Shown piece by piece: positions 26,038 through 35,900 of a DNA stretch of 64,000 bases; within the stretch, counting starts at the first letter, position 1; the number at the start of each line of letters is the position of its first letter. Source of the DNA: Flavobacterium wongokense (GTDB lineage Bacteria; Bacteroidota; Bacteroidia; Flavobacteriales; Flavobacteriaceae); NCBI RefSeq assembly GCF_021608265.1, contig NZ_JAKIHP010000001.1, forward strand, positions 124,001 to 188,000. Reading direction: 5' to 3'. The position numbers were made by a program, and so were the translations under genes. The notes below the pieces were generated by a model. It did no database searches. It was not told the DNA's origin and saw only the letters and a program-made list of their open reading frames with translations.

Positions 26038-26985
26038 ATGGAAAAATTACGCATTGTTTTTATGGGAACGCCGGAGTTTGCCGTTGGCATCCTGGATACT
26101 ATATTAAGGAACAACTACGAAGTCGTTGGAGTCATAACTGCCGCAGATAAGCCTGCCGGTCGTGGCCAAAAGATTAAATATTCGGCGGTGAAGGAATATG
26201 CCTTGGAACACAACCTCAAATTATTACAGCCAACAAACCTAAAAGACGAAACATTTTTATCCGAATTAAAATCACTCAATGCCAATCTGCAGGTTGTTGT
26301 TGCCTTTAGGATGCTGCCCGAAGCTGTTTGGAGAATGCCCCAATTGGGAACGTTCAACTTACACGCCTCACTGCTTCCAAACTATCGGGGCGCTGCACCA
26401 ATCAACTGGGCAATTATCAACGGTGAAACCAAAACCGGAGTTACAACCTTCTTTATAGATGATAAGATTGATACCGGTGCGATGATACTGAGCAGGGAAA
26501 TTAAAATTGATTCCAATGAAAATGCTGGACAGCTCCATGACGAATTGATGCAATTGGGTAGTGAAGTTGTTGTAGAAACCTTAGCAGCAATTGAAATGGG
26601 AAATGTTGCGGTTACAATTCAAAAAGACACTCCTGAAATCAAAACCGCTTACAAACTCAATCGGGAAAACTGCAAAATAGACTGGACAAAACCAGCCAAC
26701 GAAATCCATAATTTAATTCGCGGATTGTCACCCTATCCTTCGGCCTGGTGTTTTTTCAAAGACAAGGGCGAAGAATGGAATGTCAAAATATATGATGCAA
26801 AAGCTGTTCTCGAAAACCACTCCTATAATATAGGTAGCATCATTGCTACTAAAAAGGAAATTAAGGTTGCGGTTAAAGATGGTTTTATTCAAATTTTTAG
26901 CATCCAGTTCCCGGGAAAGAAAAAAATGCAGGCAAATGAACTGCTGAACGGAGTCGCTTTTTCGGAAAGAGCGCAAGCAGAATAA
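26038..26985 (+). CDS. fmt: methionyl-tRNA formyltransferase
   Basis: The product is 315 residues. It transfers a formyl group from 10-formyl-THF to initiator Met-tRNA. The N-terminus is FMGTPEFAVGILD, the catalytic Asn/His region is FNLHASLLPNYRGAAPINWAI, and the catalytic Asp is in DDKIDTGAM. The C-terminal OB-like domain starts near YDAKAVLEN and is complete. It follows recQ by 2 bp. The intergenic gap after it (26986-27162) carries the regulatory array upstream of HU. Confidence 0.95.
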   Translation: MEKLRIVFMGTPEFAVGILDTILRNNYEVVGVITAADKPAGRGQKIKYSAVKEYALEHNLKLLQPTNLKDETFLSELKSLNANLQVVVAFRMLPEAVWRMPQLGTFNLHASLLPNYRGAAPINWAIINGETKTGVTTFFIDDKIDTGAMILSREIKIDSNENAGQLHDELMQLGSEVVVETLAAIEMGNVAVTIQKDTPEIKTAYKLNRENCKIDWTKPANEIHNLIRGLSPYPSAWCFFKDKGEEWNVKIYDAKAVLENHSYNIGSIIATKKEIKVAVKDGFIQIFSIQFPGKKKMQANELLNGVAFSERAQAE

Positions 26986-27014
26986 GGTCTCGTGGGCTTT
27001 TGAACGAGCAAAAA

Positions 27015-27070
27015 ATCGATGAAAAGCACGCCTTTATCAACAAATGCCCCAAGTTATCAACAAATGTTTG
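27015..27070. promoter_or_regulatory. phased repeat array with DnaA-box-like copies upstream of HU
   Basis: ATCGATGAAAAGCAC (27015-27029) is the reverse complement of the GTGCWTTTYRTCGAT motif. It is followed by two ATCAACAAATG copies at 27036 and 27056, so the three repeats are 21 and 20 bp apart. Both latter copies also read TTATCAACA (27034-27042 and 27054-27062), a DnaA-box-like 9-mer. The array ends about 20 bp upstream of the -33 element of the HU promoter. Confidence 0.5.
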
Positions 27071-27088
27071 AAAAAAAGTCGAAAACGC

Positions 27089-27118
27089 TTGTGCAGTAAG
27101 GAATTCCTTTTAAATTTG
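27089..27118 (+). promoter_or_regulatory. HU promoter, TTG-N19-TAAATTTG
   Basis: TTG at 27089-27091 and TAAATTTG at 27111-27118 fit the Bacteroidota sigma-ABfr consensus with a 19-bp spacer. The start codon of HU is 45 bp downstream. Confidence 0.75.
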
Positions 27119-27162
27119 TTATCATTAACAAAATGTTTAACCAACAATTAATAACTAACATT

Positions 27163-27435
27163 ATGAACAAATCAGAATTAATCGATGCAATTGCAGCTGA
27201 CGCAGGAATCACTAAAGCAGCAGCAAAACTAGCTTTAGAATCATTTTTAGGAAATGTAGGCAAAACTTTGAAAAAAGGTGGAAGAGTATCTTTAGTAGGA
27301 TTCGGTTCTTGGTCAGTATCTAAAAGAGCTGCAAGAGACGGAAGAAATCCTCAAACAGGAAAAACTATCAAAATCGCTGCTAAGAATGTTGTTAAATTCA
27401 AAGCTGGTGCAGATTTAGACGGATCAGTAAACTAA
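27163..27435 (+). CDS. HU family DNA-binding protein
   Basis: The product is 90 residues and starts MNKSELIDAIAADAGITKAA. It is a canonical HU/IHF chain: helical dimerisation part (1-40), then GRVSLVGFGSWSVSKRAAR, the beta-arm with RNPQTGK, and KFKAGADL at the C-terminus. The start at 27163 is chosen because a longer open frame at 27133 would precede the canonical N-terminus. The gene has a perfect promoter and a strong terminator, so it is monocistronic. It is probably highly expressed. Confidence 0.95.
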   Translation: MNKSELIDAIAADAGITKAAAKLALESFLGNVGKTLKKGGRVSLVGFGSWSVSKRAARDGRNPQTGKTIKIAAKNVVKFKAGADLDGSVN

Positions 27436-27457
27436 GAATTTAATTCATCCGATATAT

Positions 27458-27489
27458 AAAAACCATTCGTTAACGCGAATGGTTTTTTT
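27458..27489 (+). terminator. HU terminator
   Basis: AAAAACCATTCG and CGAATGGTTTTTTT form a strong hairpin with a 6-nt loop and a T-run, 22 bp after the HU stop codon. Confidence 0.85.
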
Positions 27490-27555
27490 GTTTTTTATCT
27501 TCATTTATTTGGTTTCTACATTTTTTTTTAGCAACTTTATAAAAATTAATCTGTC

Positions 27556-28116
27556 ATGATTTCAGAAAAATTACAGAAAGGACTCCTATTATTAGCGGAA
27601 CCATCTATAATTGGAGATTTGTCTTTTAATAGATCTGTAATCTTATTAGCAGACCATACCACCGAAGGTTCGGTAGGTTTCATCTTAAACAAACCCTTAA
27701 AATATACCATTAACGACTTAATTCCGGAAATAGCATCCGACTTTAAAATCTATAATGGTGGTCCGGTGGAACAGGACAATCTGTATTTTATCCATAACAT
27801 TCCCGAATTAATCCCGAACAGCATAGAAATCTCGAATGGGATTTTTTGGGGCGGCGATTTTGAATCCACCAAAGATTTGATCAACACCGGAATCATCAAG
27901 AAAAAAAATATCCGTTTCTTTTTGGGTTATACAGGCTGGGATGCAGAGCAACTGGAAAATGAAATGCAGGCTAATTCGTGGATTTTGACCAGGAATGATT
28001 ATAAGAATAAAATCCTTGGAAAATCTTCCACTCATTTTTGGAAGGAAAAAATCGTAGAACTTGGCGGAGATTACCTCATCTGGTCCAATGCTCCCGAAAA
28101 CCCAATCCTGAATTAA
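27556..28116 (+). CDS. YqgE/AlgH family protein
   Basis: The product is 186 residues. It matches YqgE/AlgH (DUF179): LQKGLLLLAEPSIIGDLSFNRSVILL, HTTEGSVGFILNKPL, YNGGPVEQDNLYFIH and FLGYTGWDAEQLENEM are all family signatures. The function is not established, although it is conserved and sometimes linked to transcription of alginate genes. Its 3' end overlaps the convergent aminotransferase gene by 4 bp (28113-28116). Confidence 0.9.
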   Translation: MISEKLQKGLLLLAEPSIIGDLSFNRSVILLADHTTEGSVGFILNKPLKYTINDLIPEIASDFKIYNGGPVEQDNLYFIHNIPELIPNSIEISNGIFWGGDFESTKDLINTGIIKKKNIRFFLGYTGWDAEQLENEMQANSWILTRNDYKNKILGKSSTHFWKEKIVELGGDYLIWSNAPENPILN

Positions 28117-28949
28117 GCTTCAATCAAAGCATTCAGTTTACCCAGCAATTGTACCGATAACATAAACCTAAATTCCTTTTTGCGGTATTTTGTAATGGGC
28201 TGAATTCCCATAATTACGTTTGTAACAAACAATTCATCCGCTTTTTGCAGATTAAATGGAGAAATTGGAGCTTCTGTTACTTCTATGGAATCTAATTGTT
28301 TTGCGAGTGCAAGAACCTGTTTTCTCATAATCCCGTTGAGGCAGCCTTCAGTTATTGGCGGTGTTATCAGTTTATTTCCCATCAACATGAAGACATTGCC
28401 ATTGGCTGCTTCTATAACATTTTTATCTTCATTAATAAGCAGTGTACCATCCAACTGATTTTCCTGGGCAAAAATACTCGCAGTGACATGCGTGATTTTA
28501 TTGGCAGTCTTGAGTGTGGAAAGCAATTGTTTTGGGATAACAAAATCTTTATACAAATCGACTTCAAAAGTCTGTTTTGCAAATTGATATTTTGATTGTT
28601 CAATGGCTGTAGCCTGAATAATGAATGAAACCGAATTGTCTGTTGGCAGATACAATCCCCCTTCGTTCCTAAAAACCGTCAATCGAACGCGGGCTGAATC
28701 CTTAACATTGTTGATGGCTGCCAATTTTAAAATTTCGGCTTCGAGGTACTCTAAGGTAAAACTCATCGGAATCTGCATCCTGATAATCCGCATGGAAGCC
28801 ATCAAACGGAAATAATGGTCTTCAAAAAATAAAATCCTGTTGTTTACAATCTTTAAGGTTTCAAAAACACCATCTCCATAAAGGAAAGAACGATTGGAAA
28901 CCGACAACTGCAAATCTGACTCCTGAATTACACCATTAAAATTAATCAT
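28113..28949 (-). CDS. class IV aminotransferase (BCAT/ADC lyase/D-amino acid type)
   Basis: The product is 278 residues from the ATG at 28949 (an upstream frame to 28976 would add nine residues but runs through the hairpin). The N-terminus INFNGVIQESDLQLSVSNRSFLYGDGVFET is the fold-type IV PLP signature. The PLP lysine lies in TLKTANKITHV, and EAANGNVFMLMGNKLITPP contains the phosphate-binding turn. The aminodeoxychorismate lyase, branched-chain and D-amino-acid branches cannot be distinguished here. The gene is immediately downstream of a terminator-like hairpin. Confidence 0.85.
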   Translation of the reverse strand: MINFNGVIQESDLQLSVSNRSFLYGDGVFETLKIVNNRILFFEDHYFRLMASMRIIRMQIPMSFTLEYLEAEILKLAAINNVKDSARVRLTVFRNEGGLYLPTDNSVSFIIQATAIEQSKYQFAKQTFEVDLYKDFVIPKQLLSTLKTANKITHVTASIFAQENQLDGTLLINEDKNVIEAANGNVFMLMGNKLITPPITEGCLNGIMRKQVLALAKQLDSIEVTEAPISPFNLQKADELFVTNVIMGIQPITKYRKKEFRFMLSVQLLGKLNALIEA

Positions 28950-28973
28950 AAAAAAATCCCGTTTAAAACGGGA
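28950..28973 (-). terminator. terminator-like hairpin abutting the aminotransferase start
   Basis: On the minus strand, TCCCGTTT and AACGGGA form a stem, followed by a run of seven T that ends at the ATG at 28949. It could terminate the START-like gene, whose stop is at 29000, or attenuate readthrough into the aminotransferase gene. Confidence 0.6.
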
Positions 28974-28981
28974 CAAATATA
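28974..28981 (-). promoter_or_regulatory. promoter -7 element TATATTTG (aminotransferase gene)
   Basis: TATATTTG on the minus strand matches TAnnTTTG and ends right at the hairpin. A transcript starting 6-8 nt further would begin inside the hairpin, leaving the stem incomplete. Confidence 0.45.
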
Positions 28982-28999
28982 ACTTTTAAAAAATTGATT

Positions 29000-29392
29000 T
29001 TAAATAGAACCAATAACATGTTTTAAGTCGGAAATCTGATTTTCCCACAGTAATTTTGATTCGTCCAATTCATCTTCATCTGAAAAATCAACTACCATTA
29101 AAGATACATCCTTAGTAATTTCATCTTCCAAAATCCTTAATTCAAAATAATATTCGGTATCTTTTTTACTATCATCGACCCATTTAAACTTTACCTTTTC
29201 GCCAGTCTTTTTAGAGGCAAGGCGTGCATTCTCTTCAACATCATCCCATGTGAATGTGAAAAATTCTCCCCTTGAATTTACATTATCAGCAAACCATTCC
29301 TGCAATCCCGAAGGTGTAGAAATATATTGATATAACAATTGTGGCGATGAATTTAGGGGGAATTCAAGCTCATAACGTATTTTACTATCCAT
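29000..29392 (-). CDS. START-like domain protein
   Basis: The product is 130 residues. It begins MDSKIRYELEFPLNSSPQLLYQYISTPSGLQEWFADNV and continues WDDVEENARLASKKTGEKVKFKW, the pattern of a family conserved in Flavobacteriia with the START/SRPBCC fold. It ends with a conserved helix (LWENQISDLKHVIGSI). Function unknown. It is probably monocistronic: the next gene downstream lies behind a terminator-like hairpin. Confidence 0.85.
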   Translation of the reverse strand: MDSKIRYELEFPLNSSPQLLYQYISTPSGLQEWFADNVNSRGEFFTFTWDDVEENARLASKKTGEKVKFKWVDDSKKDTEYYFELRILEDEITKDVSLMVVDFSDEDELDESKLLWENQISDLKHVIGSI

Positions 29393-29479
29393 AATTCAAA
29401 CAAATTTTTTGGAAATATATAGAATATAAAGCCAATAAAAAAGCGTTTTTAAAAAATAAAAAAAATAAGTGCTTTAAGT

Positions 29480-29509
29480 TTGGAACCATTAATATTAGTT
29501 TTATATTTG
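29480..29509 (+). promoter_or_regulatory. tRNA promoter, TTG-N19-TATATTTG
   Basis: TTG (29480-29482) and TATATTTG (29502-29509) fit the Bacteroidota consensus with a 19-bp spacer. The predicted start is about 20 nt before the tRNA 5' end. Confidence 0.75.
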
Positions 29510-29537
29510 CACCCGCAATCTAGGGTTGTCCGACAAT

Positions 29538-29611
29538 GGCGAGGTAGCTCAGTCGGTTAGAGCGCAGGATTCATAACCCTGAGGTCGGGAGTTCAAATCT
29601 CCCTCTCGCTA
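29538..29611 (+). tRNA. tRNA-Met (anticodon CAT)
   Basis: The 74-nt gene folds into a full cloverleaf. The acceptor stem GGCGAGG pairs with TCTCGCT (two G-U pairs). The anticodon loop is TTCATAA with CAT at 29572-29574, and the stem CAGGA/CCCTG has one A-C mismatch next to the loop. The T-arm is GGGAG-TTCAAAT-CTCCC. The 3' CCA is not encoded. The elongator Met form is most likely; a lysidine-modified tRNA-Ile with a CAT anticodon cannot be excluded without a fuller comparison. A terminator follows at 29619. Confidence 0.9.
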
Positions 29612-29618
29612 CAAAAAG

Positions 29619-29648
29619 AAAAGGCTTGGAAATTTCCAGGCCTTTTTT
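29619..29648 (+). terminator. tRNA terminator
   Basis: AAAAGGCTTGGAAA and TTTCCAGGCCTTTTTT form a long hairpin (one T-G pair) ending in a T-run. Confidence 0.8.
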
Positions 29649-29834
29649 ATTTTCCCTACATCAATCACTTCCTCTTTGATTGATTATTAAGGAACCAAAA
29701 GTTTCCCATAATAGAAATATGCATTCTTACATTGCATTTATAAAAGACTGATTTACAACTTAAATAAAATTCAATTCTTACTTCATAAAATATTTAATAT
29801 TGTAAGTATTTTTCCCTTTAAAAATCAAAAAACG
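29649..29834. other. AT-rich intergenic stretch, no gene seen
   Basis: This is the first part of a gap of about 350 bp between the tRNA and the giant secreted gene. I see no ORF, stem-loop or repeat that I can support. The regulatory repeat and promoter of the giant gene begin at its end. Confidence 0.6.
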
Positions 29835-29870
29835 TGCATTTCATCGATTTTTTTGTGCTTTTTATCGATT
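29835..29870 (+). promoter_or_regulatory. direct repeat of GTGCWTTTYATCGAT, 21-bp spacing
   Basis: GTGCATTTCATCGAT (29835-29849) and GTGCTTTTTATCGAT (29856-29870) are direct repeats exactly 21 bp apart. The second copy ends 17 bp before the -7 element at 29888, where a -33 element would lie. This is the geometry of an activator site bound side by side on one DNA face. Confidence 0.6.
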
Positions 29871-29887
29871 AATCAGTCTTTCCTACA

Positions 29888-29895
29888 TAGTTTTG
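29888..29895 (+). promoter_or_regulatory. promoter -7 element TAGTTTTG
   Basis: TAGTTTTG matches TAnnTTTG, 69 bp upstream of the ATG at 29965. No TTG is found at the -33 position; the motif repeat occupies it. It overlaps an upstream in-frame start candidate (29893), which is therefore unlikely to be used. Confidence 0.5.
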
Positions 29896-29964
29896 AAATG
29901 TCAAATAAAACAAAATGGAGTTCGACTTCATTTAAATAATAAAAATCATAATAACCCCAGAGTT

Positions 29965-32900
29965 ATGAAAAAATTATTACTTAAATCGGAAAAATCAATA
30001 CTATTAATCTTCTTATTAGTAGTAACCTCAATAAGCAGAGGACAAAGTACCCAAACTTATACGACTCCCGGCGGGACATTCGTTACCCCAGCAGGTATTT
30101 CAACCGTTCAGGCTGAAGCCTATGGTGCTGGTGGTGGTGGTGGCTACGGTGGAAGCTCAAGCAGAAATGGCGGCGGCGGTGGCGGCGGTGGTGGTTATAC
30201 CATCAATGCAACTACTCCTGTTGTAGGTGGAACCTCTTATACTATTACCGTTGGTGGTGCCGGTTCTGCCGGAATCAGCTCAAGTGTAAATGGTGGTACT
30301 GGTGGACAGACTACTGCAACATTTGGTGCTACTGTAACTGCAACTGGTGGAACAGGTGGAAAAGGATATTCTACCGGAGCTACAGGTGGTAGTGGTGGTA
30401 ACGGAACCAGAAGTGGTGGTAATGGTGCTAATGGTAACGCAAGTTATTCAGGTGGTGGTGGTGGTGCAGCTGGCTCAAGTGTCGGTGGAAGCACAACAAC
30501 ATCTGCTGCTGGTGCTAATGGCGGACTTTTATCAGGCGCCGGTGGTGCGGGAAATAATTCAAGTGGTAATCCTGGTGTAGTTGGTGCAGCTGGTGTAAAC
30601 TATGGTGGTGGTGGTGCCGGTGGTACCAGAAACGCAAACGGTGGTGCAGGTGCTCCTGGTTATATGAAGATCACTTACACTTGCCCAACTTATGCATTAA
30701 CTTCAACTTCTTCTTCTAACCTATGTGGATCGGGTGCGGCTACTGTGAACCTTACCGGATTGGCTTCAGGTTTAGGAGTTGGTACTTATACTGTAACTTA
30801 TAATCTTGCAGGATTCCCTTCATCAACAGGTAATACAGCTACAATGACGGTAACTACTGCAGGGACAGGTACTTTCACAACTTCTACTTTGAATGTAGGA
30901 ACAACTACCATAACTGTTACGAACCTTGCTTCATCATACTGTTCAAATGCTATTTCAACAAATAATACTGCCAACGTTACCGTTGTCGGTGTGCCTGATG
31001 CTACTGCCGGAACAAATGTTACCACTTGTGCTACTGCAGGAGCGGTAAATATTACAGCAGGATCAAGCGCTTTAAATGCTACTGGTGGTATTGCCTGGAC
31101 TTCTAGCGGAACTGGTACCTTTGCAAATCCAAACTCAACTTCTGCATGTACTTATACTCCAACTGCTGCTGATATCCTTGCCGGAAGCGTAACAATTACA
31201 TTAACTGCAACAGGATCTGCTCCTTGTAGCGTTGATACCTCAAACAAAACATTGACGATTAGCAGTGCTATGACCGTTTTTGCAGGAGGAAACCTTACTG
31301 CATGCGGTACTTCACCAATCAGCGTTACTTCTGGTTGCAGTGCTACAAATGCTACAACTACAACTTGGTCTTCAAGTGGAACAGGTACTTTTTCAAATGC
31401 AGCTTCATTGACAACTTGTACTTATACTCCAAGTGCTGCCGATGTTGCTGCGGGAAGTGTTACCATTACTTTGACAGCTTCAAATGCAGGTTGCCCTAAT
31501 GTTACTTCAACGAAAACAATAACAATTAATGGTACTGCCACTGCAGTTGCAGGAACAGCAATCAATACCTGTACACTTTCTGGTGCAGTGAATATCACTG
31601 CCGGCTCTAGTGCAACTAATTATTCTTCGGTATTATGGACTTCAAGTGGTTCAGGAACATTTGCAAATGCAAATTCATTGACTACTTGTACTTATAACCC
31701 AAGTGCTGCAGATATTTTAGCTGGTACAGTTACATTAACATTGACTGCTTATGGTATGTCTCCTTGTGGAAATGTTACTTCAACAAAATCATTTACAGTA
31801 AGAAGTGCAATGGTTGTTGTAGCAGGAACTAATGTTACTATGTGTGCTAGTACTGCTTCTGTAAATATTACCGCAGGTTCAAGTGCTACAAACCAAACTT
31901 TGGTAACATGGACATCAAGTGGAACGGGTACTTTTGCGAGTCCAAATTCATTAACCCTATGTACTTATACTCCAAGTGCGGCAGATAAAGCTGCAGGAAG
32001 TGTTACATTGACTTTGACTGCTTCAAACGGTGGTTGTCCTGATGTAACTTCAACAAAGACATTGACAATTACTCCAGCTGCTACTGCAGTTGCGGGTTCA
32101 ACTATCAATACTTGTTCTACAACCGGTGCAGTTAATATTACTGCAGGTTCAAGTGCTACAAATCAATCAAGTGTGTTATGGACTTCAAGCGGAGGCGGAA
32201 CTATTACAAATGGTACTTCGCTAACAACTTGTACGTATACTCCAACTGCTGCAGAAAATACTGCCGGAAGTACTATTACCTTAACTTTAACAGCTTACGG
32301 AAACTCTCCTTGTGGAAACGTAACTGCAACAAAATCATTAATCATCAGTAGGGCAATGACTGTATCTGCAGGAGCTAACCAAACTGTTTGTTATGCTAGT
32401 GGTTCAATAAGTTTTACAGGTGCTACTGCAACTAATCATACTGGTGTTACCTGGACGTCAAGCGGAACAGGTACATTTACCAATCCAAACTCATTAGGAG
32501 CATGTTCTTATACTCCAAGTGCAGCAGATATCGTTGCCGGAAGTGTTACAATCACTTTGACCGCTACGAATAATGGTTGTGCACCTCTTGCATCAACCAA
32601 AACATTGACAATCAATACAACTCCAACAGCTGTTGCGGGACCAGCAATGGGAACATGTACATCTTACGGAGCTACAAACATTACGACAGGTTCAAGTGCT
32701 ACTTACCAATCAAGTGTGTTATGGACTTCAAGCGGAACGGGTTCTTTTGCAAATGCTACTTCATTAACAACTTGTACGTATACTCCAAGTGCTGCTGACA
32801 TTACTGCAGGAAGCGTTACGCTAACCTTGACAGCTTATGGAAATGCACCTTGTGGTAATACTACATCGACAAAAACACTAACAATTACAACAACTCCAAC

Positions 32901-35900
32901 AGTAACCGGAACTACTCCAGGTTCAAGAACAGGAGCCGGAACAGTATTGTTAGGTGCTACTGTATCAGGAGGAACTCCAACATGGTACGCTGCTGCAACT
33001 GGAGGTACAGCATTAGGAACGGGAACAAGTTTTACAACTCCTGTTATTTCAGCAACTACTACTTTTTATGTTGAAGCTGCTAACGGAAGCTGTGCTTCTA
33101 GCCCTAGAACTGCAGTAATTGCAACTGTAAATTATACCGAAATCGACATTCAGGGTAATGCTACTTCAATTGTAAGTGGCGATATTACTCCATCTGCTTC
33201 AGATTGGACTGATTTTGGAACAACAAACCCAACCAGGACTTTCACAATCCGTAATATGGGTATGTCATTATTGACTGTAGGTGCAATTACCATCTCGGGA
33301 GCTAATGCAAGTGAGTTTACAGTAACAACCGCACCAAGTGCTACTGTTGCAATTGGTTCATCTACAACATTTGTAGTAACTTTTGCACCAACAGCTGTAG
33401 GTGTAAGAACAGCTAATATTTCTATCGTAAATAATGACGGCGACGAAAACCCATATACTTTTGATGTTCAGGGAACTGGAGTTTTACAGGAAATGGACAT
33501 TCAAGGAAATGCAACAAGTATCGTTGATGGTGATATGTCTCCAACTACAGGTGACTGGACAGACTTTAGTACTGTAGCAGGAACAAGGACTTTCACAATC
33601 CGTAACCTTGGAAACATTGCTTTAACTGTTGGTACAATTACTATCGGTGGTACAAATGCTTCTGACTTTTCAGTAACGACTGCCCCAGCTGCTACTGTTG
33701 GTGCTTACGGAACAACTACTTTTGTGGTAACATTTGCTCCAACTGCAATCAATACAAGAACAGCCAGTATCAGCATCGTAAATAACGATACTAACGAAAA
33801 CCCATATGATTTCGGAATCCAGGGATTTGGTATTATACCGGAAATTGATATCCAGGGTAATGCTACTTCAATCACTGATAGTACAGTACCTGCCCCGACT
33901 ACAGCAAACTGGACGGATTTTGGTTCAACCAACGGAACAAGGACATTTACTATCTATAACACAGGAAATATCACATTAACTGTTGGAGCTATAACCTTTA
34001 CAGGTACAAATGCTTCAGAGTTCACCGTTACAACTCCTCCTGCGGCATCTATAGCTGCCTTTAGCAGCACTACATTTGTAGTAACGTTTTTACCAACAGC
34101 AACCGGAACAAGATCAGCGGTAATTCATATTGTAAATAATGACAGTACTGAAAACCCATACGATTTCAACATTCAGGGAACTGGAGTGCCAAGAGAAATT
34201 GACGTACAGGGTCTTGGCCTTTCAATTGCAAGTGCCGATATGGTAACTTCTGTAAATGATGGAACAGACTTTGGTTCTGCAGATATCAATCTTGCAACAA
34301 TTACACGTACTTTCACTATCAGAAATACAGGGACTCTCGCTTTGACTATCTCTAACCCTACTATTACAGGAGCCAATTCTGGTGACTTTAGCATCACCGC
34401 TAATCCTGGAACATTATCTATCGGAGCTGGTGCAAGTACAACATTCCAGGTGACTTTCAACCCAAGTGCTGTATTTACAAGAATTGCACAAATCAACATC
34501 GTAAATAACGATAGTGATGAAAACCCATACTATTTTGGAATCCAGGGAACTGGTTTACTAGATAACGACGGTGACGGTATCGAAAACAATACAGACCAGG
34601 ATGACGATAACGACGGAGTAATTGATACTATCGAGTGTGGTACTTGTATTAGTGACCCATTCGTAAATGGAGGTTTTGAAGCACCGGTTATCGGAACTGC
34701 AACTTACAGCATCGAACCTGCTGCTAACGTAACAGGTTGGAATAACAGCGCGGAAAACTTTATTGAAATCTGGAGTACCGGATTCAACGGAGTACCTTCT
34801 GCAGCAGGAAATCAATTTGCAGAATTAAATGCGAACGTAGCAGGAAATCTTTATCAGACATTTTGTTTGAATGGTGCCGGTGGAACAATCAATTGGGCAA
34901 TCAAACACAGAGGAAGATCAGGTACAGATACTGCACAGGTACGTTTTGGTCCTGATTTGGCATCACTTACAACAGTTGCTACCATGACTGACGGAAATAC
35001 AGCCTGGGGATCTTATTCAGGTACTTATACCATACCAGCAGGTCAAACTACTATTGTTCTTGCCTTTACAGCAGTTTCATCTACAGGAGGTTTATCTTAT
35101 GGTAACTTTATTGATGACGTACAGATTATCATCAACCAAAACTGTATCGATACAGACAGTGATGGTGTAGCGGATATCCTTGATGTGGATGATGACAATG
35201 ATGGTATTCCGGATATTGAAGAAGCTGGATTCAAACAATACAGTAACAACACCGGTACTATGGATAAAACAAATCCTGCGAACTGGAAAGACCTTAACGG
35301 AAATGGAATCAATGACTACATCGATACGATGATTTCCGGAGGAACTTACCTAATCCCTGACAGTGATGGAGACGGAGTTTACAATCACTTGGATTTGGAT
35401 AGCGACAATGACACATTATGGGATGTTGATGAGGCTAACTTATTGAACGGTGACGGAGATATCAACGACGATGGTAAAGGTGACGGTGCAGATTCTGAAG
35501 GTGATGGTTTATTAAACCTATTCGATAATTCAACTGTATTCGGATCTGCTTACAGAGCTTATGCTCAGGATAGTGATTCAAATGGTATCTCAGATTATCT
35601 ACAATTGGATTCAAATGATGATGGTACCAATGATATACAGACTAGCTTATATGGCAGTTATGACACTAATGGTGATGGTAGGATCGACGGAACTGGTGAT
35701 ACTGATCTTGACGGTATTCCGAATGTATTTGATACGAATGATGCCTTGAGAGGTTCACCAAGAGACTTAGACAGAAAACTGTTCCTTGAATTTGATGGAA
35801 GAAACGATTATGCAGAAGATTCACCTGTACTTGGCGGATTATCTAATGCAACATTGATGGCCTGGATTGACTTAAACAGTGCTTACAGTAGTACTGGAGT

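Noticed and set aside
30347-30580. 77-codon ORF in the Gly-rich region
   Set aside because: It is an alternative frame of GGT/GGA-rich DNA and begins inside the signal-bearing giant gene.
31000-32892. CRISPR-like array from regularly spaced repeats
   Set aside because: The units are about 270 bp, lie within an open frame and code for Ig-like domains; there are no short spacers or cas genes.
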